Origin: Hyaloscypha bicolor E
Taxonomy: Eukaryota > Ascomycota > Leotiomycetes > Helotiales > Hyaloscyphaceae
Assembly: GCF_002865645.1 (NCBI RefSeq)
Contig: NW_020194517.1
Span: 496,001-560,000, forward strand
Direction of reading: 5' to 3'
DNA length: 64,000 bases
The notes under the pieces were generated by a model that did no database searches, was not told where the DNA came from, and was given only the letters and a program-made list of their open reading frames with translations. Positions 23,722 through 32,771 of the stretch are shown in pieces (position 1 is the first letter of the stretch; each line of letters begins with the position of its first letter). The translations under genes were made by a program, and so were the position numbers.

Positions 23722-24747
23722 TTAGGTACTCGCTTTTCGCCTGCCCCTCAACTTGTCAGGCTGGGCTTTGGGTACACGGGGTATCTTGGCTTTGCCTTTT
23801 CCCTTCACGTGTGCCGACTGGGATTTTGGCCCTTTGGGAACCACTTTCTCAACCTCAACCTCATCCTCCTCAATTTCCTCCACTTCCTCCACTTCCTCTA
23901 CATCCTCTTCCTTCTCCTCAGCTTTCTCATCATCGTCACTGCTCATAAACTCATCGTCATCATCGAATCCAAAGAAAGTCCTCGTTTTGGCTTTAGCTTC
24001 CGATTCCGAGGGCGGAGTTGTATCCTTCGAGCTCGTGCCAGCCATCGCCTCATCGTCACTTCCCGAGTTACCAGATCCCGAACCACTGCCGTGCGACGTT
24101 CCCAGGAGATTGTCCTTGTAATCGCCCGACTTCATAGCAGCCAGTACGGCTTCACGAGTTCTCTCGTTGGCCTCCTCCTTATCCTCAACCCATTTTCCAT
24201 CGACCTTGCCCTTGTTGCCAGATCTGATCTCCTCTTCCCTCCGTTCGGCGAGTTCAACAACTTGTTCCCATCGCTTCCGTCTCTCCTCTTTTTCCTTCTT
24301 TGCCATCTCCGGTTTGATTGCCAAATACTCTGCTAATGCTTTTGCTTCATTTACTGTTCGCAACCGACGTCCGTCCAGGTTTCGGCTTGATCCGTTGTCT
24401 TCGCCTTGATTCCGCTTCCGTTTTGAGGACATGCGACCACCTGCTGCTCGTAGTTGGGAGCCGAATCCACCCTTACCACCACACATTGGTAGGGCGAGCC
24501 GAAGTGAGAGGAAGTCATCCTGAGGACTAGAGAGTAACTTGGAGATAGGATCAGATGATGTCCGTGGCAGCTGCTTGTTCGAGATGGTTGTGAGGATGAG
24601 GCGGCTGTTGTGTGCTGGGAGGCGTTCATAAATGCGATCTTGAAGTTGCGAGATTGGCGTATCGGCGGAGAGGGGGAGGGAAAGAGTGGAGGGGAGGTTC
24701 AATCCTGGGAAGGACGTCAAAAGAACGTTGACGGTTGGTGAAGCCAT
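23722..24747 (-). CDS. SDE2: Sde2-like ubiquitin-fold splicing / genome-maintenance protein
   Basis: Single exon, 341 aa, start [20 protein letters not shown]. The N-terminal ~87 residues form a ubiquitin-like fold ending in a di-glycine followed by the Sde2 signature [20 protein letters not shown]. In the family a protease cuts after the di-glycine and the C-terminal part starting KGG joins the spliceosome to help excise selected introns; the same cut site is present here. The block [20 protein letters not shown] and the following Lys/Glu helix ([19 protein letters not shown]) also match. The rest is Ser/Asp-rich, with a long acidic run ([18 protein letters not shown]) and a basic tail. Its 5' end faces eS10. 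The residues before the cut site are LPMC rather than a more usual leucine/arginine pattern. Confidence 0.9.
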   Translation of the reverse strand: MASPTVNVLLTSFPGLNLPSTLSLPLSADTPISQLQDRIYERLPAHNSRLILTTISNKQLPRTSSDPISKLLSSPQDDFLSLRLALPMCGGKGGFGSQLRAAGGRMSSKRKRNQGEDNGSSRNLDGRRLRTVNEAKALAEYLAIKPEMAKKEKEERRKRWEQVVELAERREEEIRSGNKGKVDGKWVEDKEEANERTREAVLAAMKSGDYKDNLLGTSHGSGSGSGNSGSDDEAMAGTSSKDTTPPSESEAKAKTRTFFGFDDDDEFMSSDDDEKAEEKEEDVEEVEEVEEIEEDEVEVEKVVPKGPKSQSAHVKGKGKAKIPRVPKAQPDKLRGRRKAST

Positions 24748-25189
24748 ACTGGACTTTGCAAATACGTTTCGAATGTTGGTTGTGGTATGAGGTGTTGCGC
24801 AAATGGATCAAGGTAGTCAGGAAATCGACAGAAGGGTCAGCCAACGCTGAAACCACTCAATCGCCACTTATACCCCTGTCGGAACACCAAAAATTTATGA
24901 AATTTTCATAGTGCTGAGAAAATTCTCAAAACTTCTCAGAGCATAGAAAATGCCCCAAAGAGTCCGATTCCAACGTTAGTATTTCGAAATTATAATGCTG
25001 TCGTGGCCAAATTCAGGTTTGAGCGATTGAGTGGTGTGGGCGTTTGGCTGGCGAACCATTCTAATTTAGCGCCGCTGCGACATCTCGGTTCTGATGCGCT
25101 CCCACAGAGAATTCGTCAAAATTCAAAAGTTGATCGCGAACTTCCATCACGGCCAGTACAAATCAAAGTACCCACGACCAACCGCCAAG
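24748..25189. promoter_or_regulatory. Divergent promoter of SDE2 and eS10
   Basis: 442-bp spacer between the two start codons. It contains AT-rich DNA with the near-repeat GAAAATTCTCAAAACTTCTC around 24918 and a CGACATCTCGG stretch near 25078. No specific factor site is called. Confidence 0.4.
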
Positions 25190-25804
25190 ATGTAAGGAAA
25201 CAATGTGCTGAGTGGGAGAGCCATTGCTAATCATCATCAGGCTTATTCCCAAGGCAGACCGAAAAAAGATTCACGAGTACCTCTTCCGTGAGGGTGTGCT
25301 CGTGGCAAAGAAGGACTACAACCTCCCAAAGCACAACGACATTGACACCAAGAACCTCTATGTCGTCAAGGCCTGCCAATCCCTCACTTCCCGCGGCTAC
25401 GTCAAGACTCAATTCTCGTGGCAATACTACTACTACACTCTCACTCCAGAGGGTCTCGACTACCTCCGCGAATGGCTTCACCTTCCCGCTGAGATCGTCC
25501 CTGCTACGCACATCAAGCAGCAGCGATCCCACGCTCCGCCTCGCGGCATGATGGGTGGTGAGGGTGAGCGCGAGCGCAAGCCTTTCGGTGGACGTGGCGG
25601 CCGTGGTGGTGACAGAGATAGAGGTGATCGCGAGGGAGGTTACCGCAGACGTGATGCTGGCGGCGAGGGCAAGGAGGGTGCACCATCTGGAGAGTTTGCT
25701 CCTCAATTGTGAGTCTACTCTGATTTGCATATATGAACACAGCTAACATAATCAACAGCCGTGGTGGAGTCGGACGTGGTCGAGGAGCTCCTCCTCCTTC
25801 TTAG
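25190..25804 (+). CDS. RPS10: 40S ribosomal protein eS10
   Basis: Small-subunit protein near the mRNA entry/beak region. Three exons: 25190-25191, 25241-25708 and 25759-25804; 171 aa. The first exon holds only A and T of the start codon, and the G comes from exon 2 (AT | G), giving [19 protein letters not shown]. The S10/plectin domain covers residues 3-97 with [20 protein letters not shown] and [20 protein letters not shown]. The C-terminal tail is Arg/Gly-rich ([18 protein letters not shown]) and ends [14 protein letters not shown], as usual for fungal eS10. Introns are GTAAGG...CATCAG and GTGAGT...CAACAG. High expression is expected and codon use is biased to C-ending codons. Confidence 0.97.
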
Positions 25805-26859
25805 TTTGGCATTTTGTTCTGCTTGCTCGTGCATCCGACAGAAATACCTTACATGTTCTTGAATGGTTGGGCTGAACATTAGCGCGTTTGGTCGAGTGAT
25901 AGCAATCGCCGGGGGTGCATAGGTCGAAGGTGGAAGTTGACACTTCAAAACTGTCAGATAGCATATCGAGCTTCTTCCATGAGTTTTCCAGGTCTTGCTG
26001 TGATAATCGGATTTCCATCCTAATACTCACACCCACACCTGAATCACCTGGTGGTCAAAGAGGATCACACGGCTATGAAGAGAATTCTATGTGCATACAC
26101 TACTAACCTCTGATTGACCGAGATGTGGAGTTCTCTCCAAAATACCGCAAAATCCCAACCAAGCGTTGGTCGCTATATCTTCCGCTTTAAAAACAGCCAC
26201 GGTCAACGAGTTCTCATGATGCAAACAAATTCTCCACGCGGGGTGTATGACAACCGAAGGGCAGACACCATCACCAAAAGGAAAGCTTAACAACCACGGC
26301 CAGAAATCCAGAATCTAGAACAGCAAGCCAGAGCAGGCAAGGAGTTTCCGATTCTCGCTTGGCTTTTCCCGCTGGCTCCATTGGACTCAACGAATCGCGG
26401 CGTTTGCAACATTGTTGGTGCAGATCGGTAACCTGGCGGGGTCCCTGCATGGGTGCAGGAAGGCCGATGTAGGATTCTTCCCCGGAAAGACTTCAAAAGA
26501 AATGCGGTGTGCGTTTGAAAATTCGGAACAGTGAACCAATTAGATTCAATTTGAACTGTGATCCAGCTGCAGGGGAGAAAAATTCAAAGTGTAAGGTGCT
26601 TTGCTTGGGGGTTGTGGTGCTCGTGGGGTTAGTGACACACCACTTACAGCGGGGTGATCGCCCAAAAGCAAAGCTGGACTAAGACCGAACGAGTCCAAGC
26701 TTGACTCCTTCCCACACTGTTAGCTAGCTCATTGAAACGAGGGGTCCTTCTTCCTTTCACAGAAAAGCTGTGCTGTTCTTCTTCAATCGTACCCCCAAAA
26801 CTTCTAGACATTGAAACCACACCAACCTTACACACTTCACCACCAAGAAATCAAACAAA
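25805..26859 (+). promoter_or_regulatory. Long upstream region of the polyol dehydrogenase gene with three GCGGGG motifs
   Basis: 1055 bp without a gene. GCGGGG, which fits the CreA/Mig1-type consensus SYGGRG, occurs at 26238-26243, 26436-26441 and 26649-26654, all on the plus strand. The leader just before the ATG is pyrimidine- and CA-rich (CACCACCAAGAAATC), as in strongly expressed fungal genes. Carbon catabolite control is a plausible inference for a sugar-alcohol dehydrogenase, but the motif is short. Confidence 0.35.
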
Positions 26860-29099
26860 ATGCCTGAGCTTCCCAAGGAAATGCAAGCGCTTAGGTACGT
26901 CTACCCCGCTTCCCCTCAGGCTCAGCAACTCTGTAGTACGAGAGGAAGAGAGAAGATGAAGTGCTGACCTTTGAGCACAGATACTCCAAGCCGGAGGTAT
27001 TCAGCGTCGTCACAGTGCCTCTCCCAAAGCTTCGGGATAACGACGTTTTGATCAAAGTGAAGTATGTTCTGGACCCACAATCGTTATGTTCAATTTCTGA
27101 CTCTCTTGTCTTTCAGGGCGTGTGGTGTGTGTGGGACTGATCTCCATATCCATGAAGGAGAGTTCATTGCGAAGGTACTCAGACGTTCATATACATGCCC
27201 CTCTGGCAAATCCTTCCCACTGTGATTACAAGCTCCAATTGGTTGCTTTCACGATGATCTCGATCACTTGATGGTTGCTTTTCACCCCTTAGTCTAAGCA
27301 AATGCTTGGAGCCTCACGCTAACATCCCTCTTTCTAGTTCCCCCTCATTCCTGGTATGTAGGATTTCTGATTCCTCGAGTTCAAGATATTGCCAATCTGC
27401 TCCTAAATGGCCAAACCCCACAAATTTTTCGAAAGAAGACCTACTTTGTGCCTGGCCAAATCCTCGTGAAATAAGTTTCAAGATGCATTTGAAATGGAGG
27501 CGAGGTTCAGAGCTGCCTAGATCCATTCGCAACTCGTGAAGCATGGTGTCAGGATCTTGAAATCCAATGAAGTTTGACAATCTTGGACCTTCTACAAGTG
27601 TTGGAATATTCTAGCCGGAGTTGGATATCAGTGGCAAAAGCTATACCCTCAACCATTCTCAAGTGATTGCGGCTCTAGGGCAAAGAATCACTCGATCCTT
27701 GGTTACTTGCACGCTTTCTTACAAATGCTGACATCCTCTAGGACATGAGACCGTTGGTGTCGTTGTACGTACTCCCTGTCCTTCAACTTTTCGGAGTAGA
27801 GTCTCTTCTAACTATGTATTTCAGGCCGCCATTGGACCGAAAGTCAAAGGCTTCACAGTTGGTGAGCGTGTCGTAGCAGAGTTCGTCACCTCTCAAATTC
27901 CTTCTTGTGCCACCACTGATATTCTCCCAGCAATTCCGAGCTTTGCGAGGAATGCTTCTACTGCCGACGTGGAGAGCTTTTGCTCTGCGAGAACTTCAAT
28001 GCTCACGGTGTTACCATGGGTGAGTTTCCCCTTGGAATCACACAGAGCAGGATCCTAACATAGTACAGACGGCGGCTTTGCCGAGTACTGTGCATATCCT
28101 GCCGCTAAGGTCTTCAAGATTCACAATCTTTCGGATGTTGATGCCACCCTTGTACGTTGTTCTCTGTTTATCATCCAACGGGATGTGCTCTGACAAAAAG
28201 TAGCTCGAGCCTGCATCTTGTGCTGCACATGGACTTGACAAGATCTCTCCCAAGATGGGGTCATCCGTTCTGATGTTTGGAGCTGGACCAACTGGATTAG
28301 TGTGAGTCTCAATGAAGAATTCTATCGATGGCTTAACGCTGAAGCCAAATAGTCTTGCCCAGATGCTTCGACAAAATGGCGGCTGCAAGGTCGTTGTCGC
28401 TGCTCCCCAAGGGATCAAGATGGACCTGGCCAGAAAGCTCGGTGCTGGCGATGTGGGTTTCCAAAAGAGATATATATACGCACGACGGTCCTAACAACAA
28501 CAGGAATACATTGAACTTTCCCGTTCAAACCCAGAAGTTCAATTCCAGAAGATCAAGGATGAAAACCCATACGGTTTCGAGTATGTATCCATGAGTATAA
28601 GATTGAATGAGCAAGGCTGACGAGTTTCCAGCATCGTCGTTGAAGCTACCGGCTCCCCCAAGATTCTCGAGGATGCTATCAACTACGTTCGCCGAGGCGG
28701 TAAATTGGTTGTCTATGGGTGAGTTATTCCGTACTCCAAATTGTTTCATCAGACGTGTCTAATTGGATGTAATACTAACTTGGAAATTCTCATAGTGTGT
28801 ACTCCGCCGCTGCTCGTGTTTCTTGGCCACCCAGCAAGATCTTTGGTGATGAGATCACAATCCTTGGATCGTTCTCCGAGACCTACATGTTCCGTAAGTC
28901 TTGACTTTTCCTCCAATATTCAACGTCTTCTGGACAATGCTGACGTCTCTAAGCTGCTGCCATTGACTATCTCGACTCTGGCAAGGTCAAGGTCGAAGGG
29001 ATCGTCAATAAGACCTTCAAGCTCGACCAGTGGGCTGAGTGCTTGGAGTCCATGAAGAACAAGAGCGCAATCAAGGCTGCCATTGTTTTCGACGACTAA
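26860..29099 (+). CDS. Zinc-dependent medium-chain polyol dehydrogenase (D-arabinitol/sorbitol type)
   Basis: NAD(P)-dependent oxidoreductase of the zinc alcohol dehydrogenase family. Fourteen exons: 26860-26894, 26981-27061, 27117-27174, 27338-27353, 27742-27764, 27825-27880, 27931-28019, 28069-28151, 28204-28301, 28353-28452, 28504-28580, 28632-28718, 28796-28893 and 28954-29099; 348 aa. Catalytic zinc site: [16 protein letters not shown] and PGHETVG. Structural zinc site: [17 protein letters not shown], with four Cys in the canonical spacing. Rossmann loop: [13 protein letters not shown]. Substrate-side blocks [20 protein letters not shown] and [17 protein letters not shown] resemble arabinitol dehydrogenases as I recall them; sorbitol or another polyol is possible. 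It is far more intron-rich than its neighbours, and intron 4 (27354-27741) is 388 nt. No signal peptide, so cytosolic. It ends AAIVFDD. Confidence 0.88.
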
Positions 29100-29280
29100 G
29101 CTCCCATGATCATCAACTCAGTAGTTTCCTTGTTTCAGCATCAGAATCGAGCACATGCGAAGCTAGAGTATTTCTTACATTCATTGAAGTATGAACTTAC
29201 GAAAAAATTGCCACTCTTATCACAATTGACGTCACGGTGATGTTCATAACTAAGGAGTTGGGTATCTCTGTCATTCAAAA

Positions 29281-31485
29281 CTAAGCCTCCGCCTTTCTTC
29301 GCTTTTCTGCCTTCTTTGCCCCTTTCATTGACTTCCTTGGTCTGCCTTGTAGCTTCCCTTTGTTCGATTTGCTTGCAATATGCAACCAAGCATTTATCGG
29401 CCTTCTTGATGCGATGAATCTGCCTTCTGGACTGAATACTTCGACTGCAGGCCAGCTTGGATCAATTTCCTCGAACTCATCCATCGGTTCTGAATCCCAC
29501 TCTTCACTTTCATCTTGTCTTCTGTCTCGTCTCCACTCAACACGAGTCATCTCACAGGCCTTCTTACGCACTTGAGCTACCAATTCCACCCACCCGCACC
29601 CCTCGATCAAGATATCTGTCGCCAGGACGCGATATGGCAGTCTCTCAGGTTTGATATTGACCGCTTCTCGGGCAGTGATGGGACCAGTACGTTCTCGAGT
29701 GACGTCCCACTTCAGATGAAAGGTCCCTGCGGAAGTGATCTTCTCGGCCGTCTCTGGCAGAGAAATATTCTCCACGTTCGATTCTCGGGTGTGCATTTGA
29801 GTGCCAATGGCCTTCTCGGTGGCTGTAAGATGAGAATGGATTGGTGTAAAGGCATATGCCATTATCATGACATCCGGAGTTGTTGGAGTGATCCGGATGA
29901 AACCGCCTAGTATAATGGATTGGCCTGGCTTGATGACTTGCTGGGTAGGGATGATTCGTGTTTTCATTACAAGATTGGGCCGGAATTGTGGTTGGACGTA
30001 GCGTTCTAGATCACCTCGGGAAAGTCCGGGAAGATCTATAAGCTCTCCTCTTCCGTTGCCGAAGGAGAGGCGGATTGGTGATGCGGTTGTGCCTGGTAGA
30101 GAGGATACAAGTGGCATTGCGGGGTAGTCTGTCTCTGGAGGAGCGGGAGGCAGAAGTGATGAGGTATCAAGAGTGTCTGGTAGCTTGTGGTCTCCCCCGG
30201 TTGTCTCAGAGGTTGCTAATGCTTCTGTTTCAGCAAATTCTTCGCCCACTCCAGAGCCTGCCGACGCCTCTACTTCAATCGAGTCCTCAGTGGTTTCTAC
30301 TTGCTCTGTTTCGTTCGACGTAACGTCAACCGGACTCCAGCTAGTGTTTTGTTGCTCGCCCTCGCCTCTGTTCTCCCAGTTCATGGTAATCGGCGTCGAA
30401 CTCTTTTTGCTGAGCAACTTGACCTTCTCACTCCTCCCTTTAGGGAATATATCGTGGAAAAGCCGGCTCTTACCAACATTGACTTTGCCAACCATCCATC
30501 CACCACCCCCTCTTTGCCAAATCTCCTCCTTCAGCTCCTTGGTCCACCAAGCCTGCCTCGCACTCACACATCTAATGTTTCCTAGACGCACATCTTTGCC
30601 TGACCTCCCTAGAGCATCTCGCAGAACTGATCGAAGGTACGGCATCATCGAGTCAACTTGTGTCTTCATTGGTGCTAGTAAATCGGATCTCGTGATGACG
30701 AAACTGACTTCGGTTTTCTTCCCATGATAAAATCTCCCCGTCTTTGAGCGCCGGTTGAGTGATCTTTGGGGCGTGAGATGGAGAAGCTTGTGCAGTCCTG
30801 GAACCAAGGACATGGGAAAATCCGCGGCATCGATAACATGGTATACATGGTTGTATTTATACGGTGATTCGAAAATGGTATCTCGTATAGACTGTATGGA
30901 AGGATGGTGTATATATGCGCCGATTTCATGATGTTTTAGGTTGTGGCATCGATCACATACTGGTGGGGCTGTATCTTTAACTTTCCAGAAGTCAGTAAGA
31001 GCTTCTGGTGGAAAAGAGGTTTGCTTACTAGGTATAGAGAAGCCTCCCACGCTCATGCCAGGTTCGACTGATGCTACATTTTCAAGAGCTGCCTTAATTA
31101 TCTCATCCTCTGCGAATCTTCTCGAAGAGGATCCTCCTTCCAGATATTTCCTTATCGATCTCCTAGTAGGAGTATAAAAACCCGGCGCGACCTGGTCGGC
31201 CGTTTGCGAAAGAGCACCACACCCTGGGCATTGTTGAGGTAATTTTTCCAGCAGTGGTGCCAGGATCTTGGGTGAGTCTGTCGTAGGAATCGAAGTAACA
31301 GAGGTTATATGCCTCTGCTGTGAGACTTGAAATCGATGTGGTTGACGTTCCTGGGTCCGCAACGTTGGCAGAGATGGAAATCGGACGATTCCAGGACATA
31401 GAAACACTGGCAGGTCGGCCACCGGGATCTCAACCTGCCTCAATACTCTTCCAGCAAGTCTCAATCTTCCAGACATTATTCTCAT
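29281..31485 (-). CDS. GEP3: Mitochondrial ribosome-assembly GTPase Gep3 (YqeH family)
   Basis: Circularly permuted GTPase needed for mitochondrial ribosome assembly. Single exon, 734 aa from the ATG at 31485 (MRIMSGRLRLAGRVLRQVE); a second ATG at 31473 is possible. The N-terminus is Arg-rich without acids, as in a mitochondrial presequence. A YqeH-type treble-clef zinc finger follows: CPGCGALSQ near residue 86 and VCDRCHNLKHHE near 176. The GTPase motifs come in permuted order: VITRSDLLAP (G4), CVSARQAWW (G5), WMVGKVNVGKSRLFHD (G1), then ELIDLPGLSRGD (G3). An acidic Glu/Thr insert of about 90 residues lies between G1 and G3. The C-terminus is basic (KSMKGAKKAEKRRKAEA). Its 5' end is 164 bp from mL61. 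Confidence 0.92.
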   Translation of the reverse strand: MRIMSGRLRLAGRVLRQVEIPVADLPVFLCPGIVRFPSLPTLRTQERQPHRFQVSQQRHITSVTSIPTTDSPKILAPLLEKLPQQCPGCGALSQTADQVAPGFYTPTRRSIRKYLEGGSSSRRFAEDEIIKAALENVASVEPGMSVGGFSIPSKQTSFPPEALTDFWKVKDTAPPVCDRCHNLKHHEIGAYIHHPSIQSIRDTIFESPYKYNHVYHVIDAADFPMSLVPGLHKLLHLTPQRSLNRRSKTGRFYHGKKTEVSFVITRSDLLAPMKTQVDSMMPYLRSVLRDALGRSGKDVRLGNIRCVSARQAWWTKELKEEIWQRGGGGWMVGKVNVGKSRLFHDIFPKGRSEKVKLLSKKSSTPITMNWENRGEGEQQNTSWSPVDVTSNETEQVETTEDSIEVEASAGSGVGEEFAETEALATSETTGGDHKLPDTLDTSSLLPPAPPETDYPAMPLVSSLPGTTASPIRLSFGNGRGELIDLPGLSRGDLERYVQPQFRPNLVMKTRIIPTQQVIKPGQSIILGGFIRITPTTPDVMIMAYAFTPIHSHLTATEKAIGTQMHTRESNVENISLPETAEKITSAGTFHLKWDVTRERTGPITAREAVNIKPERLPYRVLATDILIEGCGWVELVAQVRKKACEMTRVEWRRDRRQDESEEWDSEPMDEFEEIDPSWPAVEVFSPEGRFIASRRPINAWLHIASKSNKGKLQGRPRKSMKGAKKAEKRRKAEA

Positions 31486-31649
31486 CAAGGGAGGACATCC
31501 TTAGAGCTGTCGCAAGATCACCACAGACCTCCTTCAACTTTTTTGACAGGGGTCAGCTTAGCGCGGAAGCTTAAAATAATTGTGCATCTCAAGACGGCGG
31601 CCACAACTGGTGGAACGATGTTTCCTACATCCCCAAGATCACATTCAAG
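31486..31649. promoter_or_regulatory. Shared promoter of GEP3 and mL61
   Basis: Only 164 bp separate the two divergent ATGs. The DNA must hold the 5' UTRs and promoters of both genes. No TATA box is apparent; GGCGGCCACAACTGG lies near the centre. Confidence 0.6.
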
Positions 31650-32430
31650 ATGGTGGCCGTAGTAAGGCGTATGCGAAAGCTGAGAGCAGTAAGAACCCCC
31701 ATTGTCTGACTCGGAACCCAATTCATCTGCTAACAGTTGTTCCACAGAAGGTAGAACACTCCCACCAGACCGTAACACAACGAGAACTCAATTGACCCAT
31801 CCCACAGTTGCTCGCCATAAGATTAGGACCCGGGGCGGCAATATTGCCACCAGAGGTAACGAGGATCCATATGGACTTTGCAGTCGACATCCATGACGGA
31901 CACCATGGACCAAGGTACATGCTCTGCTCTCTCTCCGCAAGACCAACACTGAACCTCTCTCCAGGAAGTTTTGGAGGAACTGCCTACCACGATTAAAATA
32001 CCACAATCCCGCGGTTCCCATGACAGTAAACCGAACAATCAACCAGACTGGGCCCGCCCTCATGACCGTAGACTTCACCTCCCCCAAGGCCGCCGCGACC
32101 ATCAAACCCGAAATCTCCTCAACGACCGATAAGCAAACATCTACAGGGCCTGTACCAGAGTCCAAAGCTGGCCCGCCCACAGAAAGAACAGAAGTGATCA
32201 ATATGAAGCATAGACATGACTCTGAGATTTTAGAGCAGTTGCTGAGGCTTACGAAGGCGAAGGTGGTGAGACCCACCGCGGAGGAGCAAAGGGAGATTCA
32301 GGAGATGGAGGAGCAGAACGCGAAGAGCGAAAGAGATGCAAATATGATGGCCAAGGTTAATGCAAAAAGGAAGAGGGAAGAAGAGATCCTCGAGCAGGCC
32401 AGGGGTGAGGTAGAAGCTATACAGGAATGA
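31650..32430 (+). CDS. MRP49: Mitochondrial large-subunit ribosomal protein mL61 (Mrp49-like)
   Basis: Three exons: 31650-31688, 31808-31914 and 31965-32430; 203 aa. It starts MVAVVRRMRKLRALLAIRLG, a typical N-terminus for this family. The L51/S25/CI-B8 thioredoxin-like domain (residues 10 to about 90) contains LGPGAAILPPEVTRIHMDF and RKFWRNCLPRLKYHNPAVPM. The C-terminal ~110 residues are an added charged helical extension (ERTEVINMKHRHDSEILEQL; EEQREIQEMEEQNAKSERDA), longer than in yeast Mrp49. The ATG at 32020 inside exon 3 is not the true start, since exons 1 and 2 carry the conserved domain. Its 5' neighbour is GEP3, which also serves the mitochondrial large subunit. Confidence 0.9.
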
Positions 32431-32771
32431 TAGGTATTCGTGCTTCTGAAAGGAACGTGTGCATGGGAAGGCGTTGAGCTGTAAATGGAACAACATCAGG
32501 AAACAAACCTGTACATCAAATGTGTATCCGGTCGAGAGCGCCTATGGGCGGATTTATGAGGAGTACATAGGGGTCAAAGGAGTTATCATAGACTCTTCTG
32601 TAACATTACCCTACCGATACTACTACTACTACTACTCCTACTGCCTTGACCCGAATGGAGGTCTAGAACGCCTACGCTTCCAAAATGCATTTATGAACAC
32701 CGTCCCAGGTCACCGAATGCCGGTCATCCCAATTTCCTTCCCAACCATAGAAAACGCCGCAAGAACTCCCG
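32431..32771. other. Intergenic, convergent 3' ends
   Basis: 341 bp between the mL61 and HUL4 stops. It contains six tandem TAC copies at 32618-32635. No gene is seen. Confidence 0.5.

Noticed and set aside
23753..24121. Serine-rich plus-strand frame
   Set aside because: It is the antisense of the acidic run in SDE2; the serine runs mirror GAA/GAG-rich codons.
31788..32276. 162-codon minus-strand frame
   Set aside because: It is antisense to mL61, whose spliced plus-strand model carries the conserved domain.
32020..32430. Stand-alone 136-aa hypothetical protein
   Set aside because: Two upstream exons join in frame and supply the conserved mitoribosomal domain, so the ATG at 32020 is internal.
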